In this document: positions 1 through 5,860 of the stretch, piece by piece
How positions within the stretch are numbered: position 1 is the stretch's first letter
How the letters are laid out: each line of letters begins with the position of its first letter
IMG/VR virus record: IMGVR_UViG_3300042317_000390
Coordinates: 62,001-126,000 of that record
Strand: one strand, 5' to 3'
DNA from: a virus
DNA length: 64,000 bases
Notes under the pieces: model-generated
The model's input: the letters and a program-made list of their open reading frames with translations, nothing else
What the model was told of the DNA's origin: nothing
Database searches by the model: none
Made by a program: the position numbers and the translations under genes

Positions 1-1
1 C

Positions 2-52
2 GATAAGTCTACTTGGAATCGTATGCTAACAGAACTACAGGGGTTATCATGA
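2..52 (+). CDS. C-terminal end of an unidentified protein (cut by window edge)
   Basis: The first 50 bases read open in one frame to a TGA at 50-52, giving a 16-residue tail (DKSTWNRMLTELQGLS). The stop overlaps the next start as ATGA, the translational-coupling arrangement used repeatedly in the following genes, so this is most likely the end of a real upstream gene in the same operon. Nothing can be said about function. Confidence 0.5.
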   Translation, partial: DKSTWNRMLTELQGLS

Positions 53-174
53 TCGATGTTGAAATGTATAGAAATGCAATCTTAGCAGTATTATTCGTAG
101 GAGCGTTCAATCCTAGAATTGCTTTTGCCATTTTAGCCTTCTTGTTTGCTGCGCATCACTGGCCTTTATTTTGA
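49..174 (+). CDS. Small hydrophobic protein, 41 aa
   Basis: The ATG follows an AGGGG ribosome binding site at about 39-43 and overlaps the previous stop as ATGA. The product has a short polar N-terminus and then an almost unbroken hydrophobic stretch (residues about 11-37), so it is probably a single- or double-pass inner-membrane peptide. It resembles no family I recognise. Small membrane peptides like this are common in early regions of T4-superfamily genomes. Its stop overlaps the next ORF's TTG start. Confidence 0.55.
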   Translation: MIDVEMYRNAILAVLFVGAFNPRIAFAILAFLFAAHHWPLF

Positions 175-407
175 TACAATATTTACCATTAATCCTCGTT
201 TGTAATTCTTTATCTTCTCCTGCTTCTTGTAATGAGAATAATAAAGATATTACAGTCACCAGAGGCAAACCTCAACTTACTCCTATGGGCTGTTTGATCG
301 ATGGACAAACCACCGCTGCTCAATTAGCTTTTTCTCCGAAAATAGGCGATACTTATTACGTAAAGATTCGTTGCCTAGCAAAGGAAATCAAGGAGTTAAA
401 TAGATGA
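171..407 (+). CDS. Hypothetical protein with hydrophobic N-terminus, 78 aa
   Basis: The most upstream start is a TTG overlapping the preceding stop (TTGA). The first ~12 residues are hydrophobic and are followed by a Ser/Cys-rich segment, suggesting an exported or membrane-anchored small protein; three cysteines (C11, C20, C41) lie in the first half. No family is recognised. The start is uncertain because no strong ribosome binding site precedes the TTG, so coupling to the upstream gene is assumed. The end overlaps the next gene as ATGA. Confidence 0.45.
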   Translation: MIQYLPLILVCNSLSSPASCNENNKDITVTRGKPQLTPMGCLIDGQTTAAQLAFSPKIGDTYYVKIRCLAKEIKELNR

Positions 408-682
408 CGGCACAGATTATATCTTTCCCAATCAGGCATACTATTGAGGTATCTAATAACAACTTGGCCGTTGCCAATAGTAGCGTTAGATATACTAGAT
501 TGAGAGGGGTAAACGTAAAGGAACCAGAGACTAGAGAGGAATATCTAGAGATTTGTAAGTCATTTCTAGATCCTCACGACTATCAAGATATTCTCTGTGG
601 TATTCTAGATAAAGAACATTATGATTGTCTAGAAGCTCAGTATAAAAGGGTCGTAGACTCATATTATGAATTTCCGAGATAA
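404..682 (+). CDS. Hypothetical protein, 92 aa
   Basis: The start overlaps the upstream stop (ATGACGG), consistent with translational coupling, and an AAGGAG-like sequence lies just upstream inside the previous ORF. The product is soluble and acidic toward its C-terminus, with no membrane segment or motif that I recognise. Residues 40-92 are helix-rich with many Asp, Glu and Tyr. Its place in a chain of overlapping small genes marks it as early/accessory phage DNA. Function unknown. Confidence 0.6.
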   Translation: MTAQIISFPIRHTIEVSNNNLAVANSSVRYTRLRGVNVKEPETREEYLEICKSFLDPHDYQDILCGILDKEHYDCLEAQYKRVVDSYYEFPR

Positions 683-845
683 TAAAGAGTTCTATCTTGG
701 GTGGTTGTTCATTATCGCCGTTATCTGTATAGAGACGGCTGATAATGTTTATATTGTTCCCAAGATGAAGGCATCAACGTTACAGTCCAGCGTTGATTGC
801 CATGATGATCAAAATAAATGTTGGATTATGAGGCGGCATAAGTAA
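666..845 (+). CDS. Small membrane protein, 59 aa
   Basis: This short ORF starts inside the end of the preceding gene (ATG at 666, upstream stop at 680-682). It has one predicted membrane segment at residues about 11-23 after a charged N-terminus, then a cytoplasmic or periplasmic tail with two cysteines (C44, C52) and a basic C-terminal MRRHK. No homologue is recognised. The chained overlap with its neighbour supports it being translated. Confidence 0.45.
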   Translation: MNFRDNKEFYLGWLFIIAVICIETADNVYIVPKMKASTLQSSVDCHDDQNKCWIMRRHK

Positions 846-874
846 TAAAATGAAAAACACCAGAAGGAAGTTTT

Positions 875-1051
875 ATGATGCTGGACGCAAGCATTTTTCA
901 GGCATTCGAAAAGATGCCGCTGCCTCAGTTAGAGTTTCTAGATGACTCTAATCTTTTATTAAACTGTGTATTCGCTGGTCTTCTTGGAGGATCAGTTGGT
1001 GTGTTGTTATATGTTATCATAACTGAAATTGTAAGATATTTAAACGATTGA
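875..1051 (+). CDS. Small membrane protein, 58 aa
   Basis: ATG at 875 is preceded by AGAAGGAAG (862-870), a good ribosome binding site. The C-terminal half holds one membrane helix (residues about 28-52, containing FAGLLGGSVGVLLYVI) behind an amphipathic, acidic N-terminus; a short charged end follows. A competing ORF beginning at 850 in another frame is only 31 codons long and has no ribosome binding site, so this frame is preferred. Function unknown. Confidence 0.5.
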   Translation: MMLDASIFQAFEKMPLPQLEFLDDSNLLLNCVFAGLLGGSVGVLLYVIITEIVRYLND

Positions 1052-1058
1052 AGGTATC

Positions 1059-1457
1059 ATGAAACCTCAAGAAATATTCAACACCGTAGCCAAGCATCTA
1101 TTTAAGCAAGGCAAGAGATCTGTAGACGAACGTTTCTGCAGATATCACAACAATGATGGTTTGAAGTGTGCCGTTGGTATTCTAGTTTCTGAGGAAGAAT
1201 ATTTCCCAGAAATGGATATGGGTAATAAGACTATCAAGACTTTACTTCAACACCACGAAGATAAGTTTCCAACTTGGATGAAAGAGAATCTTGGACTGGT
1301 TCAAGCACTACAATCAGTTCATGACAAGCAGAATAACTGGGAATCGTCTGATAACATGTATAATGCTCTAGTAGAAGTTGCTAGTGCATATGATGTTTCG
1401 CCAGATATTCTAGAAGAAATTGACTTTGAAGAGGAAGAGGTCAACTATGGGAAATGA
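1059..1457 (+). CDS. Conserved phage hypothetical protein, 132 aa
   Basis: A soluble protein beginning MKPQEIFNTVAKHL with a central Cys-containing segment (LKCAVGILVSEEEY, residues ~35-48) and a very acidic C-terminus (DILEEIDFEEEEVNYGK). Small proteins with the layout 'PQEIFnxVaxHLxxQ...LkCAVGxLI' occur in many unrelated phages and prophages and have no assigned activity; I recall this pattern rather than having searched it. Its last codons overlap the start of the RMF-like gene, so the two are probably co-translated. Confidence 0.65.
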   Translation: MKPQEIFNTVAKHLFKQGKRSVDERFCRYHNNDGLKCAVGILVSEEEYFPEMDMGNKTIKTLLQHHEDKFPTWMKENLGLVQALQSVHDKQNNWESSDNMYNALVEVASAYDVSPDILEEIDFEEEEVNYGK

Positions 1458-1668
1458 TTGGCAATACACTAATCAATTTTTCGAAGAAGGTAAGAATCAT
1501 TATTATGAGGGAGGACAAATAAAAGATTGTCCTTATAATTATCTACACGTTGATCAAAACGATGATAAGTTAGTACAAGTTGAACATTACAGACAAGCTG
1601 AATGGCTTTCTGGTTTCAGATGTGCTCATAACTTACATACATCTTCTTTAAACGTCAAGGCTGTTTGA
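1447..1668 (+). CDS. Ribosome modulation factor (RMF)-like protein, 73 aa
   Basis: RMF is a ~55-residue bacterial protein that converts 70S ribosomes into inactive 100S dimers in stationary phase. This product shows the RMF spacing: a helix with paired glycines (FEEGKNHYYEGG, residues 11-23), the CPY motif (28-30), then a spacer and a second helix with WLSGFR (53-58, the counterpart of WLGGWR). The spacer is longer than in E. coli RMF (about 22 versus 9 residues). The start at 1447 is chosen because GAGGAAGAGG lies just upstream; an in-frame ATG at 1420 lies deep in the previous gene. Inference: binds host ribosomes during infection. The alternative is an RMF-fold protein with another role. 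Confidence 0.6.
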   Translation: MGNDWQYTNQFFEEGKNHYYEGGQIKDCPYNYLHVDQNDDKLVQVEHYRQAEWLSGFRCAHNLHTSSLNVKAV

Positions 1669-1680
1669 TTTAAAAAAATA

Positions 1681-1709
1681 CTTTACTTTTATAAAAAAGA
1701 AAGTATAAT
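1681..1709 (+). promoter_or_regulatory. Sigma70-type promoter for the DUF932 gene
   Basis: CTTTAC (1681-1686), a 17-base A-rich spacer and a perfect TATAAT (1704-1709) stand about 34 bases before the ATG at 1743. The same CTTTACTTT-spacer-TATAnT arrangement, with identical spacing, is found at 2758-2786, which makes it a recurrent phage promoter read by unmodified host RNA polymerase. Confidence 0.65.
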
Positions 1710-1742
1710 CTCCCTATCGTTAACTTAACGTAGGTGAAAGTT

Positions 1743-2699
1743 ATGGCGCACTTGATTGAAGAGATTAACGGCAAAGCCCAAATGGCTTACGCCGGTGACG
1801 TTCCTTGGCACGGTCTTGGTGTTAAGGTTCCCGCAGATTTAACTCCAGAACAGATGCTCGAAGCAGCTGGATTAAACTGGGGTGTCTATAAGGTTCCAGC
1901 TTTCGCAAAGGTTAACGGCGTAAACGTTGACGTTAATCGTTCTGCGCTCGTTCGTGATCTGGACGATAAGGTTCTAGACGTTGTATCCAATGACTGGAAT
2001 CCAGTTCTAAACGCAGAAGCCTTTGAATTCTTCAACGAGTTCGTTATGGCTGGTGATATGGAAATGCACACAGCTGGTTCTCTTAAAGGCGGTCAGATCG
2101 TCTGGGGATTAGCTAAGATTAAGGATTCGTTTGAACTCTTCAAAGGAGATCAGATTGATTCTTATCTGCTGTTTACAAACTTCCACAAGTATGGCTTTAG
2201 TACAGACGTTCGTTTCACTCCGATTCGAGTTGTCTGCAATAACACCTTAACTCTATCTTTATCATCTACCGTTGAACGTATGGTAAAGATTTCTCACCGT
2301 AAGCAGTTCGTAGCGGCTGACGTTAAGGATATGCTTGGTATCGCTACGGATAAGCTTCAAAAGTATAAGGAAATGGCGGCTTTCCTTGGTTCTAAGAAGG
2401 CTAAGCAAGAAAGCGTCGTTGAATACTTTGAGAGAATCTTTCCTCTTACCACAACTAAAGAGGATAACAAAGAACTCTCAAGAAACGCTAAGATTGCTTT
2501 GGATGTTCTGCATACTCAGCCTGGATCTGAATACGCAGAGGGTAGCTGGTGGCAACCTTTCAACGCCGTTACCTTCATGACCGATCACGTTATTGGTCGT
2601 AATGCCGATAATCGTTTAGCGTCATCTTGGTATGGTCAAAACAAGAATCTAAAGACCAAGGCTCTTGAATTAGCAGTAGAAATGGCAGACGCTGCCTAA
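1743..2699 (+). CDS. DUF932 / TIGR03299-type phage-plasmid protein, 318 aa
   Basis: The N-terminus (MAHLIEEINGKAQMAY..DVPWHGLG) and the central RVVCNNTL segment are hallmarks of the DUF932 family (TIGR03299, 'phage/plasmid-like protein'), widespread on phages, plasmids and integrative elements. Its biochemical role is not established. The GTG at 1734 is rejected as start because the AGGTG at 1732-1736 fits the ATG at 1743 as ribosome binding site. The gene has its own sigma70-type promoter and a strong terminator directly after it, so it is a single-gene transcription unit and probably made early and abundantly. Confidence 0.85.
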   Translation: MAHLIEEINGKAQMAYAGDVPWHGLGVKVPADLTPEQMLEAAGLNWGVYKVPAFAKVNGVNVDVNRSALVRDLDDKVLDVVSNDWNPVLNAEAFEFFNEFVMAGDMEMHTAGSLKGGQIVWGLAKIKDSFELFKGDQIDSYLLFTNFHKYGFSTDVRFTPIRVVCNNTLTLSLSSTVERMVKISHRKQFVAADVKDMLGIATDKLQKYKEMAAFLGSKKAKQESVVEYFERIFPLTTTKEDNKELSRNAKIALDVLHTQPGSEYAEGSWWQPFNAVTFMTDHVIGRNADNRLASSWYGQNKNLKTKALELAVEMADAA

Positions 2700-2709
2700 T
2701 AAAAATAAG

Positions 2710-2736
2710 GGGGTGGTTAAATTCCACCCCTTTTTT
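2710..2736 (+). terminator. Rho-independent terminator
   Basis: A 7-bp stem, GGGGTGG (2710-2716) pairing with CCACCCC (2724-2730), with loop TTAAATT, is followed directly by six T (2731-2736). It lies 10 bases after the DUF932 stop codon and isolates that gene from the following operon. Confidence 0.9.
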
Positions 2737-2757
2737 CTATGTTTTTTAGTATTCATA

Positions 2758-2786
2758 CTTTACTTTGTAGAAATCTAAGTTATACT
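2758..2786 (+). promoter_or_regulatory. Sigma70-type promoter for the 2.8-5.8 kb operon
   Basis: CTTTAC (2758-2763), a 17-base spacer and TATACT (2781-2786) lie 23 bases before the ATG at 2810. It shares the CTTTACTTT start and exact spacing with the promoter at 1681-1709 and sits just behind a terminator, so it should restart transcription for the downstream genes. Confidence 0.6.
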
Positions 2787-2809
2787 GGGAGTTATATTCG
2801 GAGGATATA

Positions 2810-3919
2810 ATGGCACGCGGAACGAAAAAGAAAATCTCAACCCGCTCAGAAGAATACATTATCAATAAAAAGCATTTAGGCGAAGAACCAACGTTCACCA
2901 AACCTTTAACTAGGATTGATTACGCCAATGCTTTGAATTGGTATAACTACATGTGTAACTCTAGCGATGCTAGAGAATACATTACAACTTATCTAAAGAA
3001 CATAGGAAGACCAGAGGATGCTAAGAGACTTAAAGCAGTCAGCGATACTTGGATTCCTAATACTGTTGCTTGGGTGTGTAGACTTATTACACGTGGTTAC
3101 GTGCTCCCTGTTGAACCTAGCGGATTTATTGACGGAAGAATACGAGAGACATTAGATAGAGCCACTGAGGTTAAAGAAGATACTGATACTCCTAAGATTT
3201 CCATTCAAGATAGAATGAAAGAGAAATCTCGTGAGATCATAGGCGAGATAGAAGAAATGATTGATGGTCATTTCGAGAATAACGATGAGTTCTCTCTTTA
3301 CAACTGGTTACAGACCAACAATATACCAGCAGCTTATGCTTCTTCTATTGTATCCAAGTTCAATCCTATCCTTATAGAATTGATCGAAGCCTTTAAAGGT
3401 ACAGACGATCAACTCAAAGAAGGTTATAGGAGATATAAGAAAAGCGAACTTGAGAAGCTTATCTATTTTTATAATGGAATATGCGAAGACGCTGAAAGAT
3501 ATGCGAATGTTTCGAAGAAAGTTAAAGCCACACGTAAGCCCAGAACGGTTAGTGTGGAAAAGAAAATTAAGAACCTTAAATGGCAAAAAGAAGATGCAAC
3601 TTACAAGATTGCGTCGATCCTTCCTGAGAAAATTATCAATAGCCAAGAGTTATGGACGTTTAATACCAAATACAAGACGATCACGGTCTTACGCGCACAA
3701 GATAGGGGCGGTCTACAGGTTAAGGGCACGTCGATTACAAACTTTGATCCACAGAATTCATATACCAGAGGAACTGGTAGGAAAACTGAAGATACCGTTA
3801 GGCGGGTATTGGATGGAGGGAAGATCGTCTTGCGTAAGATTATGGACGAACTCAAGACAGAAAAAGCTTTGGCATACCGTATTAATGAAAACACGATCTT
3901 ACTGAGAGTTACAACATAA
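2810..3919 (+). CDS. Conserved T4-superfamily hypothetical protein, 369 aa
   Basis: Begins with a basic segment (MARGTKKKIS) after a strong GGAGG (2800-2804). The body is soluble and charged, with a predicted helical, Lys/Glu-rich centre (residues ~230-290) and a compact C-terminus containing WTFNTKYKTITVL and TGRKTEDTVRR. A basic start followed by an 'NWYNYM' segment is familiar to me from large conserved proteins of unknown function in cyanophages; no enzyme motif is visible. It is the first gene after its own promoter. Nucleic-acid binding is a guess based only on charge. Confidence 0.6.
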   Translation: MARGTKKKISTRSEEYIINKKHLGEEPTFTKPLTRIDYANALNWYNYMCNSSDAREYITTYLKNIGRPEDAKRLKAVSDTWIPNTVAWVCRLITRGYVLPVEPSGFIDGRIRETLDRATEVKEDTDTPKISIQDRMKEKSREIIGEIEEMIDGHFENNDEFSLYNWLQTNNIPAAYASSIVSKFNPILIELIEAFKGTDDQLKEGYRRYKKSELEKLIYFYNGICEDAERYANVSKKVKATRKPRTVSVEKKIKNLKWQKEDATYKIASILPEKIINSQELWTFNTKYKTITVLRAQDRGGLQVKGTSITNFDPQNSYTRGTGRKTEDTVRRVLDGGKIVLRKIMDELKTEKALAYRINENTILLRVTT

Positions 3920-4140
3920 TGCTAGATTATCTAATAAAAATAATTATAGGGTTATCAGTCTTTATTTTAGGATTGACAGTCTATGCGGCTATCAAAGAAG
4001 GAGAACTGAAAGACGCCTTCGATCAAGTGTGTAGAGATTCAGGTGGAGTCCCACTAAGAGCTACATATCACTATGATCCAAAGGAAAATAAAATACATTA
4101 CGTTTGTTTAAAATACACTTCGATTATGAACGTTGAATAA
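3919..4140 (+). CDS. Small membrane-anchored protein, 73 aa
   Basis: The ATG shares a base with the preceding TAA (TAATG). An N-terminal membrane segment (residues ~3-24, LIKIIIGLSVFILGLTVYAAI) is followed by a polar domain with two cysteines (C38 and C63) that could form a disulfide if exported. This N-in/C-out anchor layout is common among small phage envelope proteins. No family is recognised. Confidence 0.6.
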   Translation: MLDYLIKIIIGLSVFILGLTVYAAIKEGELKDAFDQVCRDSGGVPLRATYHYDPKENKIHYVCLKYTSIMNVE

Positions 4141-4150
4141 AGGATATATA

Positions 4151-4510
4151 ATGAATAAACTATTTACTACATGCGCATTAGCATCGATGATGTTTATCGG
4201 ATATAATATTGCTAATGCATCAGAGACAACGGAACTTAAGTGCTATCCTAATGATGTATTCATGAAGCTTATCGATGAAAAGGCTCTGGTAACTCTTTAC
4301 AACGGAGAAAAGAACGGTAAGATTAATGAAGTTATGATGACCAAGGATCGTCACCTATATATTGTAGAATACGATAGGGCAGCAGACGGTAACGCTCTAC
4401 AAGCAAAGCAATATTGCGTAATTGGTATTCTAAACGATGTGACATTTAACGATTCAGCTATTGAGTTTCTCTCAAAGCTACTTGACAAGTATAAAGGACA
4501 AAAGACATGA
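4151..4510 (+). CDS. Secreted hypothetical protein, 119 aa
   Basis: The start at 4151 is preferred to the in-frame ATG at 4133 because AAAGGA precedes it at proper spacing and it begins a clean signal peptide (MNKLFTTCALASMMFIGYNIANA, probable cleavage after ANA at ~23). The mature part is ~96 residues with two cysteines (from KCYPND and QYCVIG) that probably pair in the periplasm. No family is recognised. It overlaps the next gene as ATGA. Confidence 0.6.
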   Translation: MNKLFTTCALASMMFIGYNIANASETTELKCYPNDVFMKLIDEKALVTLYNGEKNGKINEVMMTKDRHLYIVEYDRAADGNALQAKQYCVIGILNDVTFNDSAIEFLSKLLDKYKGQKT

Positions 4511-4776
4511 GTATTCTAGGACCAGATGGCGCAATACCTTATAATAGTTTTACTACTGGTGGATTAGTTAAGAAGAATCCAATTAATGATATTCGTATGG
4601 TTATGTTTCCTAAGATGGTAGTACATCCAGAAACTAAGCAGATGGTAATGGTTCCAATGCAAGATCTTCAGTATAAGCGTGAAGGATCTGAAGAATGGTT
4701 CTCAGTGGGTATCCATGAGACTGAGAAGCACGAGTTTAATCCCGAAGACAAGACAGAGGTCACTAATGAAAATTGA
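4507..4776 (+). CDS. Hypothetical protein, 89 aa
   Basis: The start overlaps the previous stop (ATGA). The product is soluble and Met/Pro-rich in the middle (VMFPKMVVHPETKQMVMVPM) and acidic at the end, with no membrane segment. This looks like a small beta-rich domain, but no family is recognised. It is part of a run of overlapping genes (4151-5363) and is probably co-translated with its neighbours. Confidence 0.6.
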   Translation: MSILGPDGAIPYNSFTTGGLVKKNPINDIRMVMFPKMVVHPETKQMVMVPMQDLQYKREGSEEWFSVGIHETEKHEFNPEDKTEVTNEN

Positions 4777-5047
4777 GTTTAGTCGGTATTCATCAGACGC
4801 CTTAGATGAAATTCTTAACGCTCTTATCATTGAAGATTGGCAAAATGTTAGGGATGAAGTCAAGCGTCTTAAGAAGAGTTTGAAAAATAAAGACTCAAAT
4901 TCAAGTTACAAAAATGTGTTAGAAGAAGATCTGAAGTTCAATAAAAAGGTCAAGAAGGCATACGAAACTATTCTGCGTTATTGTCTTCCTTATGAACGAG
5001 CGAAGGAATTGTTAGGAGAAGAGAAGTGCAAGGAAAATGGTCAGTAG
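4766..5047 (+). CDS. Hypothetical helical protein, 93 aa
   Basis: The ATG at 4766 has GAGGT just upstream; a longer in-frame version from 4679 would overlap the previous gene by about 100 bases and is not used. The product is strongly helical and basic in the middle (VKRLKKSLKNK), with two cysteines in the C-terminal third. It might be a small nucleic-acid- or protein-binding factor, but no family is recognised. Confidence 0.55.
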   Translation: MKIEFSRYSSDALDEILNALIIEDWQNVRDEVKRLKKSLKNKDSNSSYKNVLEEDLKFNKKVKKAYETILRYCLPYERAKELLGEEKCKENGQ

Positions 5048-5247
5048 TTGGTTCCGCTTGGAACGAAGAATCGGAAGTTATGGTAAAGTATATTTGGGAA
5101 AAGACTGGCGTTGAGCCAAAATACTTTGCTCTATATTCAACCATGATGGCGTTTATTCGTCACGCTGGAATTGATGAGAACCATCCTATTGCGTTTCGTA
5201 ACGGACACTTGATTGGTAATATCGAAAATGTCAGGAGGGTAATATGA
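5026..5247 (+). CDS. Hypothetical protein, 73 aa (GTG start)
   Basis: A GTG at 5026 preceded by AGGAGAAGA (5014-5022) starts a soluble protein containing WNEESEVMVKYIWEKTGVEP and ending in NIENVRRVI. It overlaps the previous gene by 22 bases and the next one as ATGA, so both ends fit the coupling pattern of this operon. No recognised domain. Confidence 0.55.
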   Translation: MQGKWSVVGSAWNEESEVMVKYIWEKTGVEPKYFALYSTMMAFIRHAGIDENHPIAFRNGHLIGNIENVRRVI

Positions 5248-5363
5248 GAAAAGTATATCTTGGTATCGCACTGGTGTTTCTTAGTTTGGGTTTGTCTGGT
5301 TGCTTGGTGGCGACCATCGGTGAGTGCATTGTACGGGATTCAACTAACCGTCCCTGTAACTGA
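5244..5363 (+). CDS. Small lipoprotein, 39 aa
   Basis: A strong AGGAGG (5233-5238) precedes the ATG. The signal sequence (MRKVYLGIALVFLSLGLSGC) ends in a textbook lipobox, LSGC, with the lipid-attachment cysteine at residue 20; only 19 residues remain, including two more cysteines. The product should be a short lipopeptide in the outer membrane or outer face of the inner membrane. Small phage lipoproteins of this size include o-spanins (Rz1) and superinfection-exclusion lipoproteins; there is not enough sequence to choose. A second open frame overlaps it (see findings). Confidence 0.6.
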   Translation: MRKVYLGIALVFLSLGLSGCLVATIGECIVRDSTNRPCN

Positions 5364-5402
5364 ACCAGTTATAGAAGACTTTGAAAACGAATTGGATACG
5401 CA

Positions 5403-5576
5403 ATGAAAGAATTAACTGATTCTAAAGCAATAGATATTGCTACTTTAGTAAAATATGTTGTTTGGAGCAAAGATAAGGTAGCTGGAGGAGTAAGTCAAGA
5501 AAACGCAATGCACGCTTTATCTAGACTTATTGATTATCCTATTGACTTAATGAACAAAATAGCAGCAAAAGAATGA
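5403..5576 (+). CDS. Hypothetical protein, 57 aa
   Basis: A short soluble, helix-rich ORF (MKELTDSKAIDIATLVKY...) that ends in an ATGA overlap with the secreted protein at 5573. A TGA from another open frame overlaps its start in the same manner (5403-5406), hinting at coupling to an upstream gene. No family is recognised. Confidence 0.5.
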   Translation: MKELTDSKAIDIATLVKYVVWSKDKVAGGVSQENAMHALSRLIDYPIDLMNKIAAKE

Positions 5577-5857
5577 AGAAATTATTGGTAATTTTTTCAT
5601 TCGTTCCTTCTTTAGCGTTCGCATCAGAAGATGTCGTATGTGAAAAGAAAGTAATGGATAGTCATATAGTCCACTGTAAATCAAAAAAGGTGATCGACGT
5701 TTCGTTGGTCAGCATTAATGGCGGTCAGTGTAATGCTCCTTCGTTTCACTGGCATGGTTCAGGAGGATTTTCAATCCCAGGCACCAAAGAATGTAGTTAC
5801 GTTGGAGCAGTCACTTTATCGATTAATGGACACACAAAAACATTTGCTCCTTTATAA
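5573..5857 (+). CDS. Secreted cysteine-containing hypothetical protein, 94 aa
   Basis: A clear signal peptide (MKKLLVIFSFVPSLAFA, cleavage expected after residue 17) precedes a ~77-residue mature domain with four cysteines (in VCEKK, VHCKS, GQCNA, KECSY), probably two disulfides, and a Gly/His-rich centre (FHWHGSGGFS). It should act in the periplasm or cell surface. Its stop codon TAA lies inside the TATAAATA late promoter that serves the tmRNA. Function unknown. Confidence 0.6.
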   Translation: MKKLLVIFSFVPSLAFASEDVVCEKKVMDSHIVHCKSKKVIDVSLVSINGGQCNAPSFHWHGSGGFSIPGTKECSYVGAVTLSINGHTKTFAPL

Positions 5858-5860
5858 ATA
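5853..5860 (+). promoter_or_regulatory. T4-type late promoter in front of the tmRNA
   Basis: A perfect TATAAATA, the T4 late consensus, overlaps the stop codon of the previous gene. By T4 rules transcription would start about 6-7 bases downstream (near 5866), right at the beginning of the tmRNA acceptor piece. Confidence 0.7.

Noticed and set aside
850-945. 31-codon ORF beginning ATGAAAAACACC
   Set aside because: No ribosome binding site and short; the overlapping ORF from 875 has AGAAGGAAG upstream and a clear membrane segment.
1734-1742. GTG as start of the DUF932 protein
   Set aside because: The GTG is itself part of the AGGTG ribosome binding site for the ATG at 1743.
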